64,000 bases of DNA from Photorhabdus khanii NC19 (lineage in GTDB: Bacteria; Pseudomonadota; Gammaproteobacteria; Enterobacterales; Enterobacteriaceae). Below are positions 1 through 10,281 of the stretch, one piece after another. Made by a program: the position numbers and the translations under genes. The notes beneath the pieces were generated by a model, which ran no database searches, was not told the DNA's origin, and saw only the letters and a program-made list of their open reading frames with translations. Every line of letters starts with the position of its first letter. Position 1 is the stretch's first letter. The DNA lies in assembly GCF_000517265.1 (NCBI RefSeq), contig NZ_AYSJ01000017.1:228065-292064 (forward strand). Direction: 5' to 3'.

Positions 1-338
1 GTGATGCAATGGCGAAGGGCTTGGAAGAGCTGAAAGTTATCCGTGAACGGCTGAAAAGTGCGCGTTTGGATGATACTTCCTCAGAGTTCAATACCCAGAG
101 AATTGAGTGTCTGGAACTTGATAACCTGATGGAAACGGCGTTTTCTACGGCTGTTTCCGCTAACTTCCGTACTGAGAGCCGTGGTGCTCATAGCCGTTTC
201 GACTATCCTGATCGTGATGATGCGAACTGGTTATGCCATACCCTCTATCTGCCGCAAACTGAGACCATGACGCGTCGTGATGTCAACATGCAGCCAAAAC
301 TGCGTGAAGCATTCCCGCCGAAAGCGCGTACTTACTAA
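1..338 (+). CDS. sdhA: Succinate dehydrogenase flavoprotein subunit, C-terminal end (partial)
   Basis: The reading frame is open from the window edge, so the gene starts upstream. Its last ~110 residues match the end of enterobacterial SdhA, including the run [18 protein letters not shown] around the conserved Arg/His region and the terminal FPPKARTY. SdhA is the FAD-binding catalytic subunit of complex II, oxidising succinate to fumarate on the cytoplasmic side of the inner membrane. sdhB follows after 36 bp, as in the usual sdhCDAB-sucABCD operon. A methionine at base 9 is internal, not a start. Confidence 0.97.
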   Translation, partial: DAMAKGLEELKVIRERLKSARLDDTSSEFNTQRIECLELDNLMETAFSTAVSANFRTESRGAHSRFDYPDRDDANWLCHTLYLPQTETMTRRDVNMQPKLREAFPPKARTY

Positions 339-374
339 TGAGTTGCTGATGATCCAGTTGCGAAGGAATAGATT

Positions 375-1091
375 ATGAAGCTTGAATTTTCGATTTATCG
401 TTACAACCCGGATGTTGACAGCGCGCCTCATATGCAGGATTACACGCTGGAAGCAAAAGATGGGCGTGACATGATGTTGCTGGATGCATTAATCCAGCTT
501 AAAGAGCAGGACCCGACACTCTCTTTCCGTCGTTCTTGCCGTGAAGGGGTTTGTGGTTCTGACGGCCTCAACATGAATGGTAAAAATGGTCTGGCCTGTA
601 TTACACCGGTTTCGGCTTTGCGGCGTGGCAGCAAGAAAATTGTGATCCGTCCGCTGCCAGGTTTGCCGGTTGTCCGTGACCTGGTTGTAGATATGGGGCA
701 ATTCTATGCACAATATGAGAAGATTCGCCCATATTTGCTGAATGACGGTAAAAACCCGCCGGCGCGTGAACATTTACAGTCACCTGCACAAAGGGAAAAA
801 CTGGATGGCCTGTACGAATGTATTCTGTGTGCATGTTGTTCAACTTCTTGCCCGTCATTCTGGTGGAATCCAGACAAATTTATCGGACCTGCGGGGTTGC
901 TGGCAGCCTATCGCTTCCTGATCGACAGTCGAGATACTGAAACCGATTCACGGTTAGATAAGCTGAATGATGCTTTCAGTGTTTTCCGCTGCCATAGCAT
1001 CATGAATTGTGTCAGTGTGTGCCCTAAAGGGTTGAATCCAACAAAAGCCATTGGCCATATTAAATCTATGTTGTTAAAACATAGCGCGTAA
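375..1091 (+). CDS. sdhB: Succinate dehydrogenase iron-sulfur subunit
   Basis: The protein has 238 aa, the same length as E. coli SdhB. It passes electrons from SdhA's FAD to ubiquinone through three Fe-S clusters. The N-terminal ferredoxin-like part has the [2Fe-2S] cysteines in SCREGVCGSDG with a further Cys in LACIT. The C-terminal part has CILCACCSTSCPS and CHSIMNCVSVCPKG for the [4Fe-4S] and [3Fe-4S] clusters. The ATG at 375 is preceded by GAAGGAA. It lies directly downstream of sdhA and upstream of sucA. Confidence 0.98.
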   Translation: MKLEFSIYRYNPDVDSAPHMQDYTLEAKDGRDMMLLDALIQLKEQDPTLSFRRSCREGVCGSDGLNMNGKNGLACITPVSALRRGSKKIVIRPLPGLPVVRDLVVDMGQFYAQYEKIRPYLLNDGKNPPAREHLQSPAQREKLDGLYECILCACCSTSCPSFWWNPDKFIGPAGLLAAYRFLIDSRDTETDSRLDKLNDAFSVFRCHSIMNCVSVCPKGLNPTKAIGHIKSMLLKHSA

Positions 1092-1098
1092 TTGGCTT

Positions 1099-1128
1099 GC
1101 CCTCCGCGCAGTTTTATCTGCGGAGGGC
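1099..1128 (+). terminator. Hairpin after sdhB (attenuator or 3'-end stabiliser)
   Basis: GCCCTCCGC at 1099-1107 pairs perfectly with GCGGAGGGC at 1120-1128. No T-run follows, so it looks more like an mRNA-stabilising or attenuating hairpin between sdhB and sucA than a full intrinsic terminator. Confidence 0.5.
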
Positions 1129-1185
1129 ACAAAGAATTGAGAATGATGAGTTGCCAACTGCTAATGATGACAAAAGCTTTGAGGT

Positions 1186-1228
1186 AAGGAACCTTTAAAA
1201 ACCATGTAACGGTTTTTAAAGGTTCCTT
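1186..1228. repeat. Perfect 18-bp inverted repeat in the sdhB-sucA gap
   Basis: AAGGAACCTTTAAAAACC (1186-1203) is followed by a 7-nt loop ATGTAAC and an exact reverse complement (1211-1228). It lies about 130 bp upstream of the sucA start. There is no T-tract. Function is not known; candidates are an mRNA processing or stability element or a small repeat element. Confidence 0.8.
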
Positions 1229-1357
1229 GAAGGGTTCCGAAACCCAAAAGAGAACATGCATAAAGCACGTCCAAATGAACCTTTTATCGACACCGCATTT
1301 AAGCGGTAATAGTTAACCACGGCGAAAACTAAAGCTTTTAAAGCTTAAGGGATCACA

Positions 1358-4165
1358 ATGCAGAACGGCGCAATGAAGGACTGGCTGGATTCAAGCTTCC
1401 TGGCTGGTTCAAACCAGTCTTACATAGAGCAAGTCTATGAAGACTATATAACCGATCCAAACTCCGTTGATGCAAGTTGGAAAGAAATTTTCCAACAATT
1501 GCCGAATGCGGGATTAAGCGGTGAACAACTCCACTCGCAGACGCGTGATTACTTCCGCCGCCTTGCGAAAGATACTACGCGTTATCACTCCTCTGTCAGT
1601 GATCCGGCAATGGATGCAAAACAAGTTAAGGTTTTGCAGCTCATCAACGCATTCCGTTTCCGCGGACATCAAAATGCGAATCTTGATCCGTTGGGATTAT
1701 GGAAACAGGATAGTGTTCCTGATTTAGATCCTGCTTTCCATAATCTAACGGAAGCCGATTTTGCCGAGACATTTAATGTCGGTTCTTTTGCTCTCGGCAA
1801 AGAAACGATGAAGTTGGCTGATTTGTATGAAGCCCTGAAACGCACTTATTGCGGTTCTATTGGTGCTGAATATATGCACATCACCAATACGGAAGAAAAA
1901 CGTTGGATTCAGCAGCGTCTGGAATCTGTTACCGTCAGCTCTCAGTTCAGCGCAGAGGAAAAACAGCGTTTTCTGGCGGAACTGACGGCGGCTGAAGGTT
2001 TGGAACGTTATCTGGGCGCTAAGTTTCCGGGAGCGAAACGTTTCTCTCTTGAAGGTGGTGACGCACTGATCCCCATGTTGAAGGATCTTATCCGTCATGC
2101 GGGTAAGCACGATACACGGGAAGTTGTGATGGGGATGGCTCATCGTGGTCGCCTCAACGTTCTGGTTAATATCTTAGGTAAAAAACCGACGGATCTGTTC
2201 GATGAGTTTGCCGGTAAGCATAAAGAGCATCTTGGTACCGGCGACGTGAAATACCATCAGGGCTTCTCGTCTGATTTTGCCACCGAGGGCGCTAAGGTTC
2301 ATTTGGCATTGGCATTTAACCCATCTCACCTTGAGATTGTCAGCCCTGTGGTTATTGGTTCAGTACGCGCCCGCCGTGATCGTCTGGATGAAGGCCGCAG
2401 CAATATGGTCTTGCCAATCACTATCCACGGTGATGCCGCCGTTACCGGCCAGGGCGTTGTGCAGGAAACCCTGAACATGTCTCAGGCCCGTGGTTATGAA
2501 GTGGGTGGTACGATTCGTATTGTTATCAACAATCAGATTGGTTTCACCACGTCGAACCCGAAAGATGCCCGTTCAACACAATACTGTACCGATATCATCA
2601 AAATGGTACAGACGCCGATTTTCCACGTTAACGCAGACGATCCGGAAGCGGTGGCATTCGTTACCCGCTTGGCTCTGGATTTCCGTAATGCCTTTAAACG
2701 TGACGTGATGCTCGATCTGGTATGTTACCGCCGTCATGGTCATAACGAAGCTGATGAGCCAAGTGCGACTCAGCCAATGATGTATCAGAAAATTAAAAAG
2801 CACCCAACGCCACGTAAAATCTACTCTGACAAGCTGGTTGCTGAGCAGTTGATATCAGTCGATGATGTGACTGAGATGGTTAATTTGTATCGTGATGCTC
2901 TTGACCGTGGTGACTGTGTCGTTGAAGAGTGGCGCTCAATGGGGCTGCACTCATTTACATGGGAGCCTTATCTTAATCACGATTGGGATGAAGAATATCC
3001 GCATAAAGTCGATATTAAGCGTTTGCAGGATCTGGGCCGACGTATCAGCTCTATCCCGGAAGAAGTGGAAATGCACTCTCGCGTAGCGAAAATTTATAAT
3101 GACCGCGCAGAGATGGCAAACGGCGGTAAATTGTTCGATTGGGGTGGGGCAGAAACGTTAGCCTACGCAACTTTAGTTGATGAAGGTGTTCCGGTGCGTT
3201 TGTCTGGTGAGGACGCGGGCCGTGGTACTTTCTTCCATCGCCATGCTGTGATTCATAATCAGGCTAATGGTTCTGTTTATGTGCCTCTGTCGAACGTTCA
3301 TAACGGTCAGGGGGCGTTTGATGTATGGGATTCTGTTCTGTCTGAAGAAGCTGTTCTGGCCTTTGAGTATGGCTATGCGACAACGGAACCCCGCGCTTTA
3401 ACAATCTGGGAAGCGCAGTTTGGTGATTTCGCTAACGGAGCACAGGTTGTTATTGACCAGTTCATCAGCTCCGGCGAGCAGAAATGGGGCCGTATGTGTG
3501 GTCTGGTTATGTTGTTGCCGCATGGTTATGAAGGGCAGGGGCCTGAACACTCTTCAGCTCGCTTGGAACGCTATCTGCAACTGTGTGCAGAACAGAATAT
3601 GCAGGTTTGCGTACCGTCAACGCCGGCTCAGGTTTATCACATGCTTCGTCGTCAGGCTCTGCGTGGTATGCGCCGTCCGTTGATTGTTATGTCGCCGAAG
3701 TCATTGTTGCGTCATCCATTAGCGGTTTCCAGCCTGGATGAACTGGCTAACGGTAAATTCCAGACAGTTATCGGTGAAGCTGATGCGCTGGATCCTAAAG
3801 GTGTTAAACGGGTTGTGCTCTGTTCAGGTAAAGTTTATTACGACCTGTTGGAGCAACGCCGTAAGAACAAACAAACTGATGTCGCTATCGTGCGTGTTGA
3901 ACAACTGTATCCGTTCCCTCATCAGGATGTTCAATCAGCGTTGGAGCAGTATGCCCATGTACACGATTTTGTCTGGTGCCAGGAAGAGCCATTAAACCAA
4001 GGGGCCTGGTATTGCAGTCAGCATAACTTCCGTGAAGTGATCCCATTCGGGGCTTCTTTACGTTATGCAGGTCGTCCTGCGTCTGCTTCCCCGGCAGTTG
4101 GATATACGTCAGTTCACCAGCAGCAGCAGCAAGAGCTGGTTAATGACGCACTGAACGTTGAATAA
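1358..4165 (+). CDS. sucA: 2-oxoglutarate dehydrogenase E1 component
   Basis: The 935-aa protein matches SucA (933 aa in E. coli) throughout. It is the thiamine-diphosphate decarboxylase (E1) of the 2-oxoglutarate dehydrogenase complex, decarboxylating 2-oxoglutarate and transferring the succinyl group to the lipoyl arm of SucB. The TPP/Mg motif runs from GDAAVTGQG at about residue 358 to NNQIGFTT at about residue 392. The N-terminal LDSSFLAGSNQSYIEQVYEDY segment is the E1o-type E2-binding region. The start ATGCAGAACGG has AAGGGA just upstream. sucB follows after 13 bp. Confidence 0.98.
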   Translation: MQNGAMKDWLDSSFLAGSNQSYIEQVYEDYITDPNSVDASWKEIFQQLPNAGLSGEQLHSQTRDYFRRLAKDTTRYHSSVSDPAMDAKQVKVLQLINAFRFRGHQNANLDPLGLWKQDSVPDLDPAFHNLTEADFAETFNVGSFALGKETMKLADLYEALKRTYCGSIGAEYMHITNTEEKRWIQQRLESVTVSSQFSAEEKQRFLAELTAAEGLERYLGAKFPGAKRFSLEGGDALIPMLKDLIRHAGKHDTREVVMGMAHRGRLNVLVNILGKKPTDLFDEFAGKHKEHLGTGDVKYHQGFSSDFATEGAKVHLALAFNPSHLEIVSPVVIGSVRARRDRLDEGRSNMVLPITIHGDAAVTGQGVVQETLNMSQARGYEVGGTIRIVINNQIGFTTSNPKDARSTQYCTDIIKMVQTPIFHVNADDPEAVAFVTRLALDFRNAFKRDVMLDLVCYRRHGHNEADEPSATQPMMYQKIKKHPTPRKIYSDKLVAEQLISVDDVTEMVNLYRDALDRGDCVVEEWRSMGLHSFTWEPYLNHDWDEEYPHKVDIKRLQDLGRRISSIPEEVEMHSRVAKIYNDRAEMANGGKLFDWGGAETLAYATLVDEGVPVRLSGEDAGRGTFFHRHAVIHNQANGSVYVPLSNVHNGQGAFDVWDSVLSEEAVLAFEYGYATTEPRALTIWEAQFGDFANGAQVVIDQFISSGEQKWGRMCGLVMLLPHGYEGQGPEHSSARLERYLQLCAEQNMQVCVPSTPAQVYHMLRRQALRGMRRPLIVMSPKSLLRHPLAVSSLDELANGKFQTVIGEADALDPKGVKRVVLCSGKVYYDLLEQRRKNKQTDVAIVRVEQLYPFPHQDVQSALEQYAHVHDFVWCQEEPLNQGAWYCSQHNFREVIPFGASLRYAGRPASASPAVGYTSVHQQQQQELVNDALNVE

Positions 4166-4178
4166 ATAAGGATAGAAA

Positions 4179-5402
4179 ATGAGTAGCGTAGATATTCTGG
4201 TTCCTGTTTTGCCCGAGTCTGTTGCTGATGCCACTGTTGCAGTCTGGCACAAAAAAGAGGGTGACCGTGTTGAACGTGATGAAGTGCTGGTTGAAATCGA
4301 AACGGATAAAGTGGTACTGGAAGTGCCTGCCAGTGAAGCCGGTGTTTTAGAAGCCATTTTGGAAGTGAAAGATGCAACCGTTCTGTCCAGTCAGCTTCTT
4401 GGTCGTATCCGTTTGGGCGATAGCACGGGTAAACCGACAGAAGTAAAAGAAAAAACGGAAGCAACTTCGGCTAAACGCCAGACTGCGGGGTTAGAAGAAG
4501 AGAGCAACGACGCACTTAGCCCGGCGGTTCGCCGTCTGATTGCAGAGCATGATCTTGATGCCAAAGCGATTAAAGGTAGCGGTGTTGGTGGGCGTATTGT
4601 CCGCGAAGACGTGGAAAAACACATGGCTGATAACAAAAAGGTGGATAGTCAATCATCAGCTATTCCACTTTCTCTTTCTACTCAGGATTCGTTGTTGCCA
4701 CACCGCAGCGAAAAACGTGTTCCAATGACTCGCCTGCGTAAGCGTGTGGCTGAACGTTTGCTGGAAGCGAAAAACAACACTGCGATGTTGACGACGTTTA
4801 ACGAAGTTAACATGAAGCCGATTCAGGAAATGCGCAAGCTGTACGGCGAAGCGTTTGAAAAACGCCACGGTGTGCGTCTGGGCTTTATGTCTTTCTATGT
4901 GAAAGCGGTGGTCGAAGCACTGAAACGCTATCCGGAAGTGAATGCTTCTATTGATGGCACTGATGTGGTTTACCACAACTATTTCGATATCAGTATTGCG
5001 GTATCTACACCGCGTGGCTTGGTAACGCCGGTACTGCGTGATGCGGATGCACTGAGCATGGCTGAACTCGAAAAACGTATTAAAGAGCTGGCTATCAAAG
5101 GCCGTGACGGTAAATTGACCGTCGAAGAGCTGACAGGCGGTAATTTCACGATTACCAATGGTGGTGTATTCGGCTCTTTAATGTCTACTCCGATCATTAA
5201 CCCGCCACAGAGCGCGATTCTTGGCATGCATGCCATTAAAGATCGTCCGATGGCGGTAAATGGTCAGGTAGAGATCCTTCCGATGATGTATCTGGCACTG
5301 TCTTATGACCACCGTCTGATCGATGGACGCGAGTCTGTAGGCTTCCTGGTGACCATCAAAGAGATGCTGGAAGATCCTGCACGTTTGCTGCTGGACGTAT
5401 AG
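4179..5402 (+). CDS. sucB: Dihydrolipoyllysine succinyltransferase (E2)
   Basis: 407 aa against 405 in E. coli. It is the core of the 2-oxoglutarate dehydrogenase complex and moves succinyl from the lipoyl arm to CoA. Domain order is an N-terminal lipoyl domain with the lipoylated Lys44 in [11 protein letters not shown], a short linker (~85-110), an E3/E1-binding domain (~112-150, [14 protein letters not shown]), a second linker, and the catalytic domain from ~175. The catalytic motif SYDHRLIDG (His378, Asp382) is intact. Confidence 0.98.
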   Translation: MSSVDILVPVLPESVADATVAVWHKKEGDRVERDEVLVEIETDKVVLEVPASEAGVLEAILEVKDATVLSSQLLGRIRLGDSTGKPTEVKEKTEATSAKRQTAGLEEESNDALSPAVRRLIAEHDLDAKAIKGSGVGGRIVREDVEKHMADNKKVDSQSSAIPLSLSTQDSLLPHRSEKRVPMTRLRKRVAERLLEAKNNTAMLTTFNEVNMKPIQEMRKLYGEAFEKRHGVRLGFMSFYVKAVVEALKRYPEVNASIDGTDVVYHNYFDISIAVSTPRGLVTPVLRDADALSMAELEKRIKELAIKGRDGKLTVEELTGGNFTITNGGVFGSLMSTPIINPPQSAILGMHAIKDRPMAVNGQVEILPMMYLALSYDHRLIDGRESVGFLVTIKEMLEDPARLLLDV

Positions 5403-5413
5403 CAACATAATAA

Positions 5414-5487
5414 GGGCAGATACGCGCTAATATCTGCCCGGTCTGAAGTAAACAAATGTACATGCACAGCCAGTCTTTGGACTGGCT
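5414..5487 (+). repeat. Two hairpins in the sucB-sucC gap
   Basis: The first pairs GGGCAGATA (5414-5422) with TATCTGCCC (5431-5439). The second pairs AGCCAGTC (5468-5475) with GACTGGCT (5480-5487) around a TTTG loop. Neither has a T-run. They probably set the relative stability of the sucAB and sucCD parts of the transcript. Confidence 0.6.
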
Positions 5488-5554
5488 ATATCCAAAGTAA
5501 CAAAAAAATAAGAAGACAATTGCTCTTCTCAGATTAGATTATGGATAGAACATC

Positions 5555-6721
5555 ATGAATTTACACGAGTATCAGGCAAAACAGCTTTTTGCACGGTATG
5601 GTTTACCCGCTCCGGCTGGTTATGCCTGCACTACACCGCGTGAAGCAGAAGAAGCGGCATCTAAAATTGGTGCTGGCCCTTGGGTGGTTAAGTGTCAGGT
5701 TCACGCTGGCGGTCGCGGTAAAGCGGGCGGCGTGAAATTGGTTAACAGTAAAGAAGAGATTCGCGCTTTCGCTGAACAATGGCTGGGTAAACGTCTGGTC
5801 ACTTACCAAACAGATGCGCAAGGGCAGCCTGTTCACCAGATTTTGGTCGAAGGGGCAACTGATATTGCGAAGGAGTTGTATCTCGGTGCGGTGGTTGATC
5901 GTGGTACGCGTCGTGTAGTGTTCATGGCCTCTACTGAAGGTGGTGTTGAAATTGAAAAAGTTGCGGAAGAAACTCCGGAACTCATTCATAAAGCGGTTAT
6001 CGACCCACTGGTTGGCCCTATGCCTTATCAGGGGCGTGAACTGGCATTTAAACTGGGATTAACCGGTAAACAAATCAGCCAGTTCACTAAAATTTTCTTA
6101 GGATTGGCAAATCTGTTCCTGGAGCGCGATCTGGCTCTGGTTGAAATTAATCCGTTGGTTATCACGACTCAGGGTGATCTGATTTGCCTGGATGGTAAGT
6201 TGGGCGCTGATGGTAACGCACTGTTCCGTCAGGCTGAACTGCGTGAAATGCATGATCCATCTCAGGAAGATCCGCGTGAAGCGCAGGCGGCACAGTGGGA
6301 ACTGAACTATGTCGCGTTGGATGGCAACATTGGTTGCATGGTAAATGGCGCAGGTTTGGCAATGGGTACGATGGATATCGTTAAATTGCATGGTGGCGCA
6401 CCCGCGAACTTCCTTGATGTGGGTGGTGGTGCAACCAAAGAACGTGTTACAGAAGCGTTTAAAATCATCCTGTCAGATGAAAATGTGAAAGCCGTATTGG
6501 TTAACATCTTTGGTGGTATTGTCCGTTGTGACCTGATTGCTGACGGTATTATTGGTGCGGTGGAAGAAGTGGGTGTTCACGTACCGGTTGTTGTTCGTTT
6601 GGAAGGGAACAATGCTGAGTTGGGGGCGAAAAAACTGGCTGACAGTGGTTTGAATATCATTGCTGCCACCAGCCTGACAGACGCAGCTAAGCAAGCAGTA
6701 GCCGCAGTGGAGGCCAAATAA
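5555..6721 (+). CDS. sucC: Succinyl-CoA ligase [ADP-forming] beta subunit
   Basis: 388 aa, the usual length. It is the beta subunit of succinyl-CoA synthetase, with an N-terminal ATP-grasp domain ([18 protein letters not shown]; nucleotide-binding [13 protein letters not shown] near residues 50-65) and a C-terminal CoA-ligase domain ([15 protein letters not shown]). It joins succinate, CoA and ATP or GTP reversibly. The stop TAA overlaps the sucD ATG by one base, which implies translational coupling. Confidence 0.98.
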   Translation: MNLHEYQAKQLFARYGLPAPAGYACTTPREAEEAASKIGAGPWVVKCQVHAGGRGKAGGVKLVNSKEEIRAFAEQWLGKRLVTYQTDAQGQPVHQILVEGATDIAKELYLGAVVDRGTRRVVFMASTEGGVEIEKVAEETPELIHKAVIDPLVGPMPYQGRELAFKLGLTGKQISQFTKIFLGLANLFLERDLALVEINPLVITTQGDLICLDGKLGADGNALFRQAELREMHDPSQEDPREAQAAQWELNYVALDGNIGCMVNGAGLAMGTMDIVKLHGGAPANFLDVGGGATKERVTEAFKIILSDENVKAVLVNIFGGIVRCDLIADGIIGAVEEVGVHVPVVVRLEGNNAELGAKKLADSGLNIIAATSLTDAAKQAVAAVEAK

Positions 6722-7596
6722 TGTCTATTTTAATCGATAAAAACACCAAAGTTATCTGTCAGGGTTTTACTGGTAGTCAGGGGACTTTCCATTCAGAACA
6801 AGCGATTGCCTATGGCACCCAGATGGTGGGTGGTGTCACGCCGGGTAAGGGTGGTACTGAGCACTTGGGATTACCTGTTTTCAATACTGTTCGTGAAGCG
6901 GTAGAGGCAACCGGGGCAACGGCCTCCGTTATCTATGTTCCCGCTCCATTCTGTAAAGATTCCATTCTGGAAGCTATCGACGCTGGCATCAAACTGATTA
7001 TCACGATTACTGAAGGTATCCCGACTCTGGATATGCTGGCGGTTAAAGTGAAACTGGATGAAGCCGGTGTTCGTATGATCGGCCCTAACTGCCCGGGCGT
7101 TATTACGCCGGGTGAATGTAAGATCGGTATTATGCCGGGCCACATTCATCAGGCAGGTAAAGTCGGTATCGTTTCCCGTTCAGGCACACTGACTTATGAA
7201 GCAGTAAAACAGACTACTGATGCAGGTTTAGGGCAATCTACTTGTGTAGGTATCGGTGGTGACCCAATTCCAGGTTCTAACTTCATTGATATCCTGAAAT
7301 TGTTCCAGGAAGATCCGCAAACAGAAGCCATCGTAATGATTGGTGAAATTGGTGGTAATGCGGAAGAAGACGCGGCAGCTTATATTAAAGAGCACGTAAC
7401 TAAGCCTGTTGTTGGCTACATCGCAGGTGTGACTGCGCCGAAAGGTAAGCGTATGGGCCATGCTGGCGCCATTATCGCAGGTGGTAAAGGAACGGCGGAC
7501 GAAAAATTTGCTGCTCTGGAAGCCGCTGGTGTGAAGACTGTTCGTAGCTTGGCAGACATTGGTGATGCTGTGAAGGATTTACTCGTTGGCAAGTAA
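6721..7596 (+). CDS. sucD: Succinyl-CoA ligase [ADP-forming] alpha subunit
   Basis: 291 aa. It is the CoA-binding and phosphohistidine subunit of succinyl-CoA synthetase. The Rossmann CoA-binding segment is [19 protein letters not shown] near the N terminus. The phosphorylated histidine is His247 in GHAGAI. It is the last gene of the sdh-suc operon. Confidence 0.98.
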   Translation: MSILIDKNTKVICQGFTGSQGTFHSEQAIAYGTQMVGGVTPGKGGTEHLGLPVFNTVREAVEATGATASVIYVPAPFCKDSILEAIDAGIKLIITITEGIPTLDMLAVKVKLDEAGVRMIGPNCPGVITPGECKIGIMPGHIHQAGKVGIVSRSGTLTYEAVKQTTDAGLGQSTCVGIGGDPIPGSNFIDILKLFQEDPQTEAIVMIGEIGGNAEEDAAAYIKEHVTKPVVGYIAGVTAPKGKRMGHAGAIIAGGKGTADEKFAALEAAGVKTVRSLADIGDAVKDLLVGK

Positions 7597-7620
7597 GAGT
7601 TGATAAGAGATGCTTATCTA

Positions 7621-7644
7621 TGAGGCCACAGTGAAGTGGCCTCA
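7621..7644 (+). terminator. Terminator-like hairpin after sucD
   Basis: TGAGGCCAC (7621-7629) pairs with GTGGCCTCA (7636-7644), a 9-bp stem with an AGTGAA loop, 24 bp after the sucD stop. A weak A/T tail follows. In E. coli the 3' UTR of this operon yields the small RNA SdhX; whether that happens here cannot be told from sequence. Confidence 0.7.
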
Positions 7645-7662
7645 GATCGTTAAAAAAGCTGG

Positions 7663-9450
7663 TTAATTTGATATCGACACTTTTCTTTGCAGGTTATTAT
7701 CACCGACCAAAATACCACCGGCAAAAAGCACAGCATCTTCAGGTAATAATTCATGTTGGCTATCTGTCTTTTCTAAGACAAAATTATACACGTTTGATGG
7801 TTCCGATTTTCTCTGTTTAACTGAGCTAAGGGTAGTTTGACCATCACGTGTATGTATTGTATCACCGGCCTTAAGGTCTTCGGCTTTGACTATTCCTCGT
7901 AATGTTGAGACAGGATGTGTTGGGGTCAGTGAAACCTGTTCACCATTATTGTAAATTAAATCAATAAACTCAGTATCGTGACCTACAATACGGCTTTGTA
8001 CTTGTAAGATACCTCCTTGTTTTGTTAAAACTTTATCGCCTTGGCGTATATTTTCAACTTTCCATTTTGAGCCGTCAGCCATATCTATTAATGTGCCTTC
8101 AGCAATACAACCATATTGGATTTGAATGGGCGGATAAAGGAGTTGTGACGCGCTCTCCACACTACCGGGGTTATTGGTATAAGAAAACAGGACAGGAAAT
8201 GCGTTATCACCTTGCTCTGTTACAATAGTAGCTTGTAGGTCTAGTATATATCTTTCGTTATTTTTCCAGCATATTGGTCCAAAATCAGCGTAACCTGTGT
8301 TTTTAGAAAATTCCCATGATAAATTTGTATTATTGCCTTTGAGACGATCATTATTGACTTTTTTATGTTTCCAAAATGTATCTTCATTTATATCTCTTGC
8401 TAATTTACATGCGCCGCCAGTATCGAGACCGACCAGTGTCAGATCTATCGCTGGTGAAATCCCTTGAGCTGCTTTAGGTTTCCTATTTTTATCAATGGCG
8501 ATAGGGTGCTTAAATGTAACATTACCTATTATTTCCAGTTTGATTGTTGACTGATCATTTGGCTTACCTGGCGACGTAGGACCGTAATCACATTCACTAG
8601 GAGCTCTTGGTTCAGGGTTTGCTCTATTTAAGCAAACGATTATCGGTTTCTCTTTCTCTGGTGAATTATTTACATAAGTTGGCGCTTTGTTTTCCATACT
8701 TTGAGGAAAAAAGTTGCTAAAAGAATTTTCAAGGTCTTGCAGCGGCAGTGACTTCTCTACTATTGGCGCGTTATTGAGTGGTATTCCATTTATTTCCCCT
8801 TGGAAAAAGGAAATAGCTTGATACGTATTATCATGTTGTCCAGAGGTAGCAAAATTATATTCGGGGGTGGATAGTACAAAGTTCCTTACCCCATTATTCT
8901 TTGTATTTTCTTGTACGGATACATGTAGTGTTTTAACATCCTGGTTGTCAGAGCTAATAATTGAGAGGCCGCCCTGTAACTTTGCCTTTCCAGCGTTAGT
9001 TTCAATTGTATTGCTGTTTGAAATATTAGAACCAGGAAAATATAGGGAAGCAAAAACAGTAGCTGAAATTGATTTGTTATTTTCGGAAAATACTATTCTA
9101 GGATGACTAATATAATTTTTTGGCTTTGTAACCGAATCTTGTATTTCAAGTCGTTGTCCATTCTTAAGTAATGCATTTTGGTGTACTTTCATAGTTTCGA
9201 TATCTTCAAAAATATCAGGATGTGTCTGTTCTGTAATATGATGGGATTTTAATAATGCAATATATCCTTTCTCGTTTTGTGGTTGAGTTAAATCGATCAA
9301 TGTGGGTTTATTAGGTTCAAGACTATTTAAAAGCTGAGATATAGCCTGGCTTTCTTCGGCAGATAACTTAATTTGGGTATCAGCAAAGCATGATATTATG
9401 GGGGGAAATAGCATGATGAAAAAAACAAGTGCTCTGTTGTATAGAGTCAT
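7663..9450 (-). CDS. Secreted protein with C-terminal Hint (hedgehog/intein) domain, copy 1
   Basis: 595 aa. The N terminus MTLYNRALVFFIMLFPPIISCFA looks like a signal peptide, cleaved either after CFA or, as a lipoprotein, before Cys21 in IISC. Residues ~25-445 belong to no family I recognise; they hold a cysteine-containing stretch (VCLNRANPEP, ECDYGPTSPG). Residues 448-595 form a Hint domain: nucleophile Cys448 in YGCIAEGTLI, block B LTPTHPV with His512, and a block F-like VYNF at ~554-557. The family chemistry is an N-S acyl shift at the Cys that cuts off or modifies the N-terminal part. The end reads GILVGDN, so the penultimate His normally needed for C-terminal cleavage is an Asp. A paralogue lies upstream at 10282-12063. 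The role is unknown. Confidence 0.85.
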   Translation of the reverse strand: MTLYNRALVFFIMLFPPIISCFADTQIKLSAEESQAISQLLNSLEPNKPTLIDLTQPQNEKGYIALLKSHHITEQTHPDIFEDIETMKVHQNALLKNGQRLEIQDSVTKPKNYISHPRIVFSENNKSISATVFASLYFPGSNISNSNTIETNAGKAKLQGGLSIISSDNQDVKTLHVSVQENTKNNGVRNFVLSTPEYNFATSGQHDNTYQAISFFQGEINGIPLNNAPIVEKSLPLQDLENSFSNFFPQSMENKAPTYVNNSPEKEKPIIVCLNRANPEPRAPSECDYGPTSPGKPNDQSTIKLEIIGNVTFKHPIAIDKNRKPKAAQGISPAIDLTLVGLDTGGACKLARDINEDTFWKHKKVNNDRLKGNNTNLSWEFSKNTGYADFGPICWKNNERYILDLQATIVTEQGDNAFPVLFSYTNNPGSVESASQLLYPPIQIQYGCIAEGTLIDMADGSKWKVENIRQGDKVLTKQGGILQVQSRIVGHDTEFIDLIYNNGEQVSLTPTHPVSTLRGIVKAEDLKAGDTIHTRDGQTTLSSVKQRKSEPSNVYNFVLEKTDSQHELLPEDAVLFAGGILVGDNNLQRKVSISN

Positions 9451-9856
9451 GATTTTATCCTGTGAGATAATATAGGTTTTGTAAGGAATTAATTACATAT
9501 ACTTTATTTTTTAGTCAAAATAATATTAGCGCATTATTGTTTTAAACTGATAATTTATTAATTTAATTTGGAAATTATGAGTAAGATAAGTAGTAAAGAT
9601 GCCTACTATATCAACTGACCGCCTTTCTGAAAAATTACACTTATTAGTCGAATCCGCCATATATAATATTTTTATAGTATAGGAGGAATAGATACTAAAG
9701 GTGACGCTATAATCGTTTATATAATTAATAGTTCTTTGTAAAAGATTGTCAAGTTTCTCATGTCAGATTGTTAACAAATATCACTATTTTTCTCGTGGGA
9801 CTCTTTATTTCACTTTATTAAGTGTTATTGCCGTATTCTTCTAGCTTTCATTTTAG
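9451..9856. other. AT-rich upstream region of Hint copy 1, duplicated from or to copy 2
   Basis: No gene seen. The stretch 9727-9812 (starting AATAGTTCTTTGTAAAA) is nearly repeated at 12341-12422, upstream of the second Hint gene. The duplication unit therefore includes 5' flanking and probably promoter sequence. Confidence 0.7.
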
Positions 9857-10078
9857 AGAAAACCGGTTGACGCTGTAGGGCAAAAAGAAGTACGCCCGGT
9901 AAAGGAGACGATAGAACAGAGTCTTGCGGATGCGAAGCCGCATCATGGGTACCGTTATGCTCGTCTCCTAGGCTTGCTGAAAGTACAGATACTGTGTCTG
10001 TTAGCAGTAATAGCCAGAAATACCAAGAAGAGAGCGTTACGGGTCGCGACGTTTTGTGGTTTTTACCTCTGGATATAG
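9857..10078 (+). pseudogene. IS1182-like transposase, C-terminal relic A
   Basis: A frame open from 9857 to the TAG at 10076-10078 translates to a stretch containing ETIEQSLADAKPHHGYRYAR and LLGLLKVQ, then CLLAVIARNTKKRAL. This is the C-terminal signature of IS1182-type DDE transposases (E-R-S-F-A-D-A-K..HG.RYAR..GL..VQ..CLL.A..QN.KK). The N-terminal two thirds are missing and a stop precedes the fragment. A similar relic sits on the other strand at 12376-12640. Confidence 0.75.
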
Positions 10079-10237
10079 AAGGTTATTTGGTGCAATAGGG
10101 ACACAATAGTGTATCTGTAGGTGATCAAATTAACCTAAGGGAAAATGGAGTCAGAACATTTTTCATAATGGCTGTTTTTCGTTGGCTGGATTTCATTCTC
10201 AACCATAAAAATAATACAAATGCGTTACTTAGAAATT

Positions 10238-10262
10238 AGTGCTGACTAAAAAAGTCAGCACT
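10238..10262. terminator. Palindromic hairpin between the Hint genes
   Basis: AGTGCTGACT (10238-10247), an AAAAA loop and AGTCAGCACT (10253-10262) form a perfect 10-bp stem just downstream of Hint copy 2 on the minus strand. On the plus strand it is followed by TTTGTC. It may terminate transcription from either side. Confidence 0.55.
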
Positions 10263-10281
10263 TTGTCATTAATCTGAGAGA

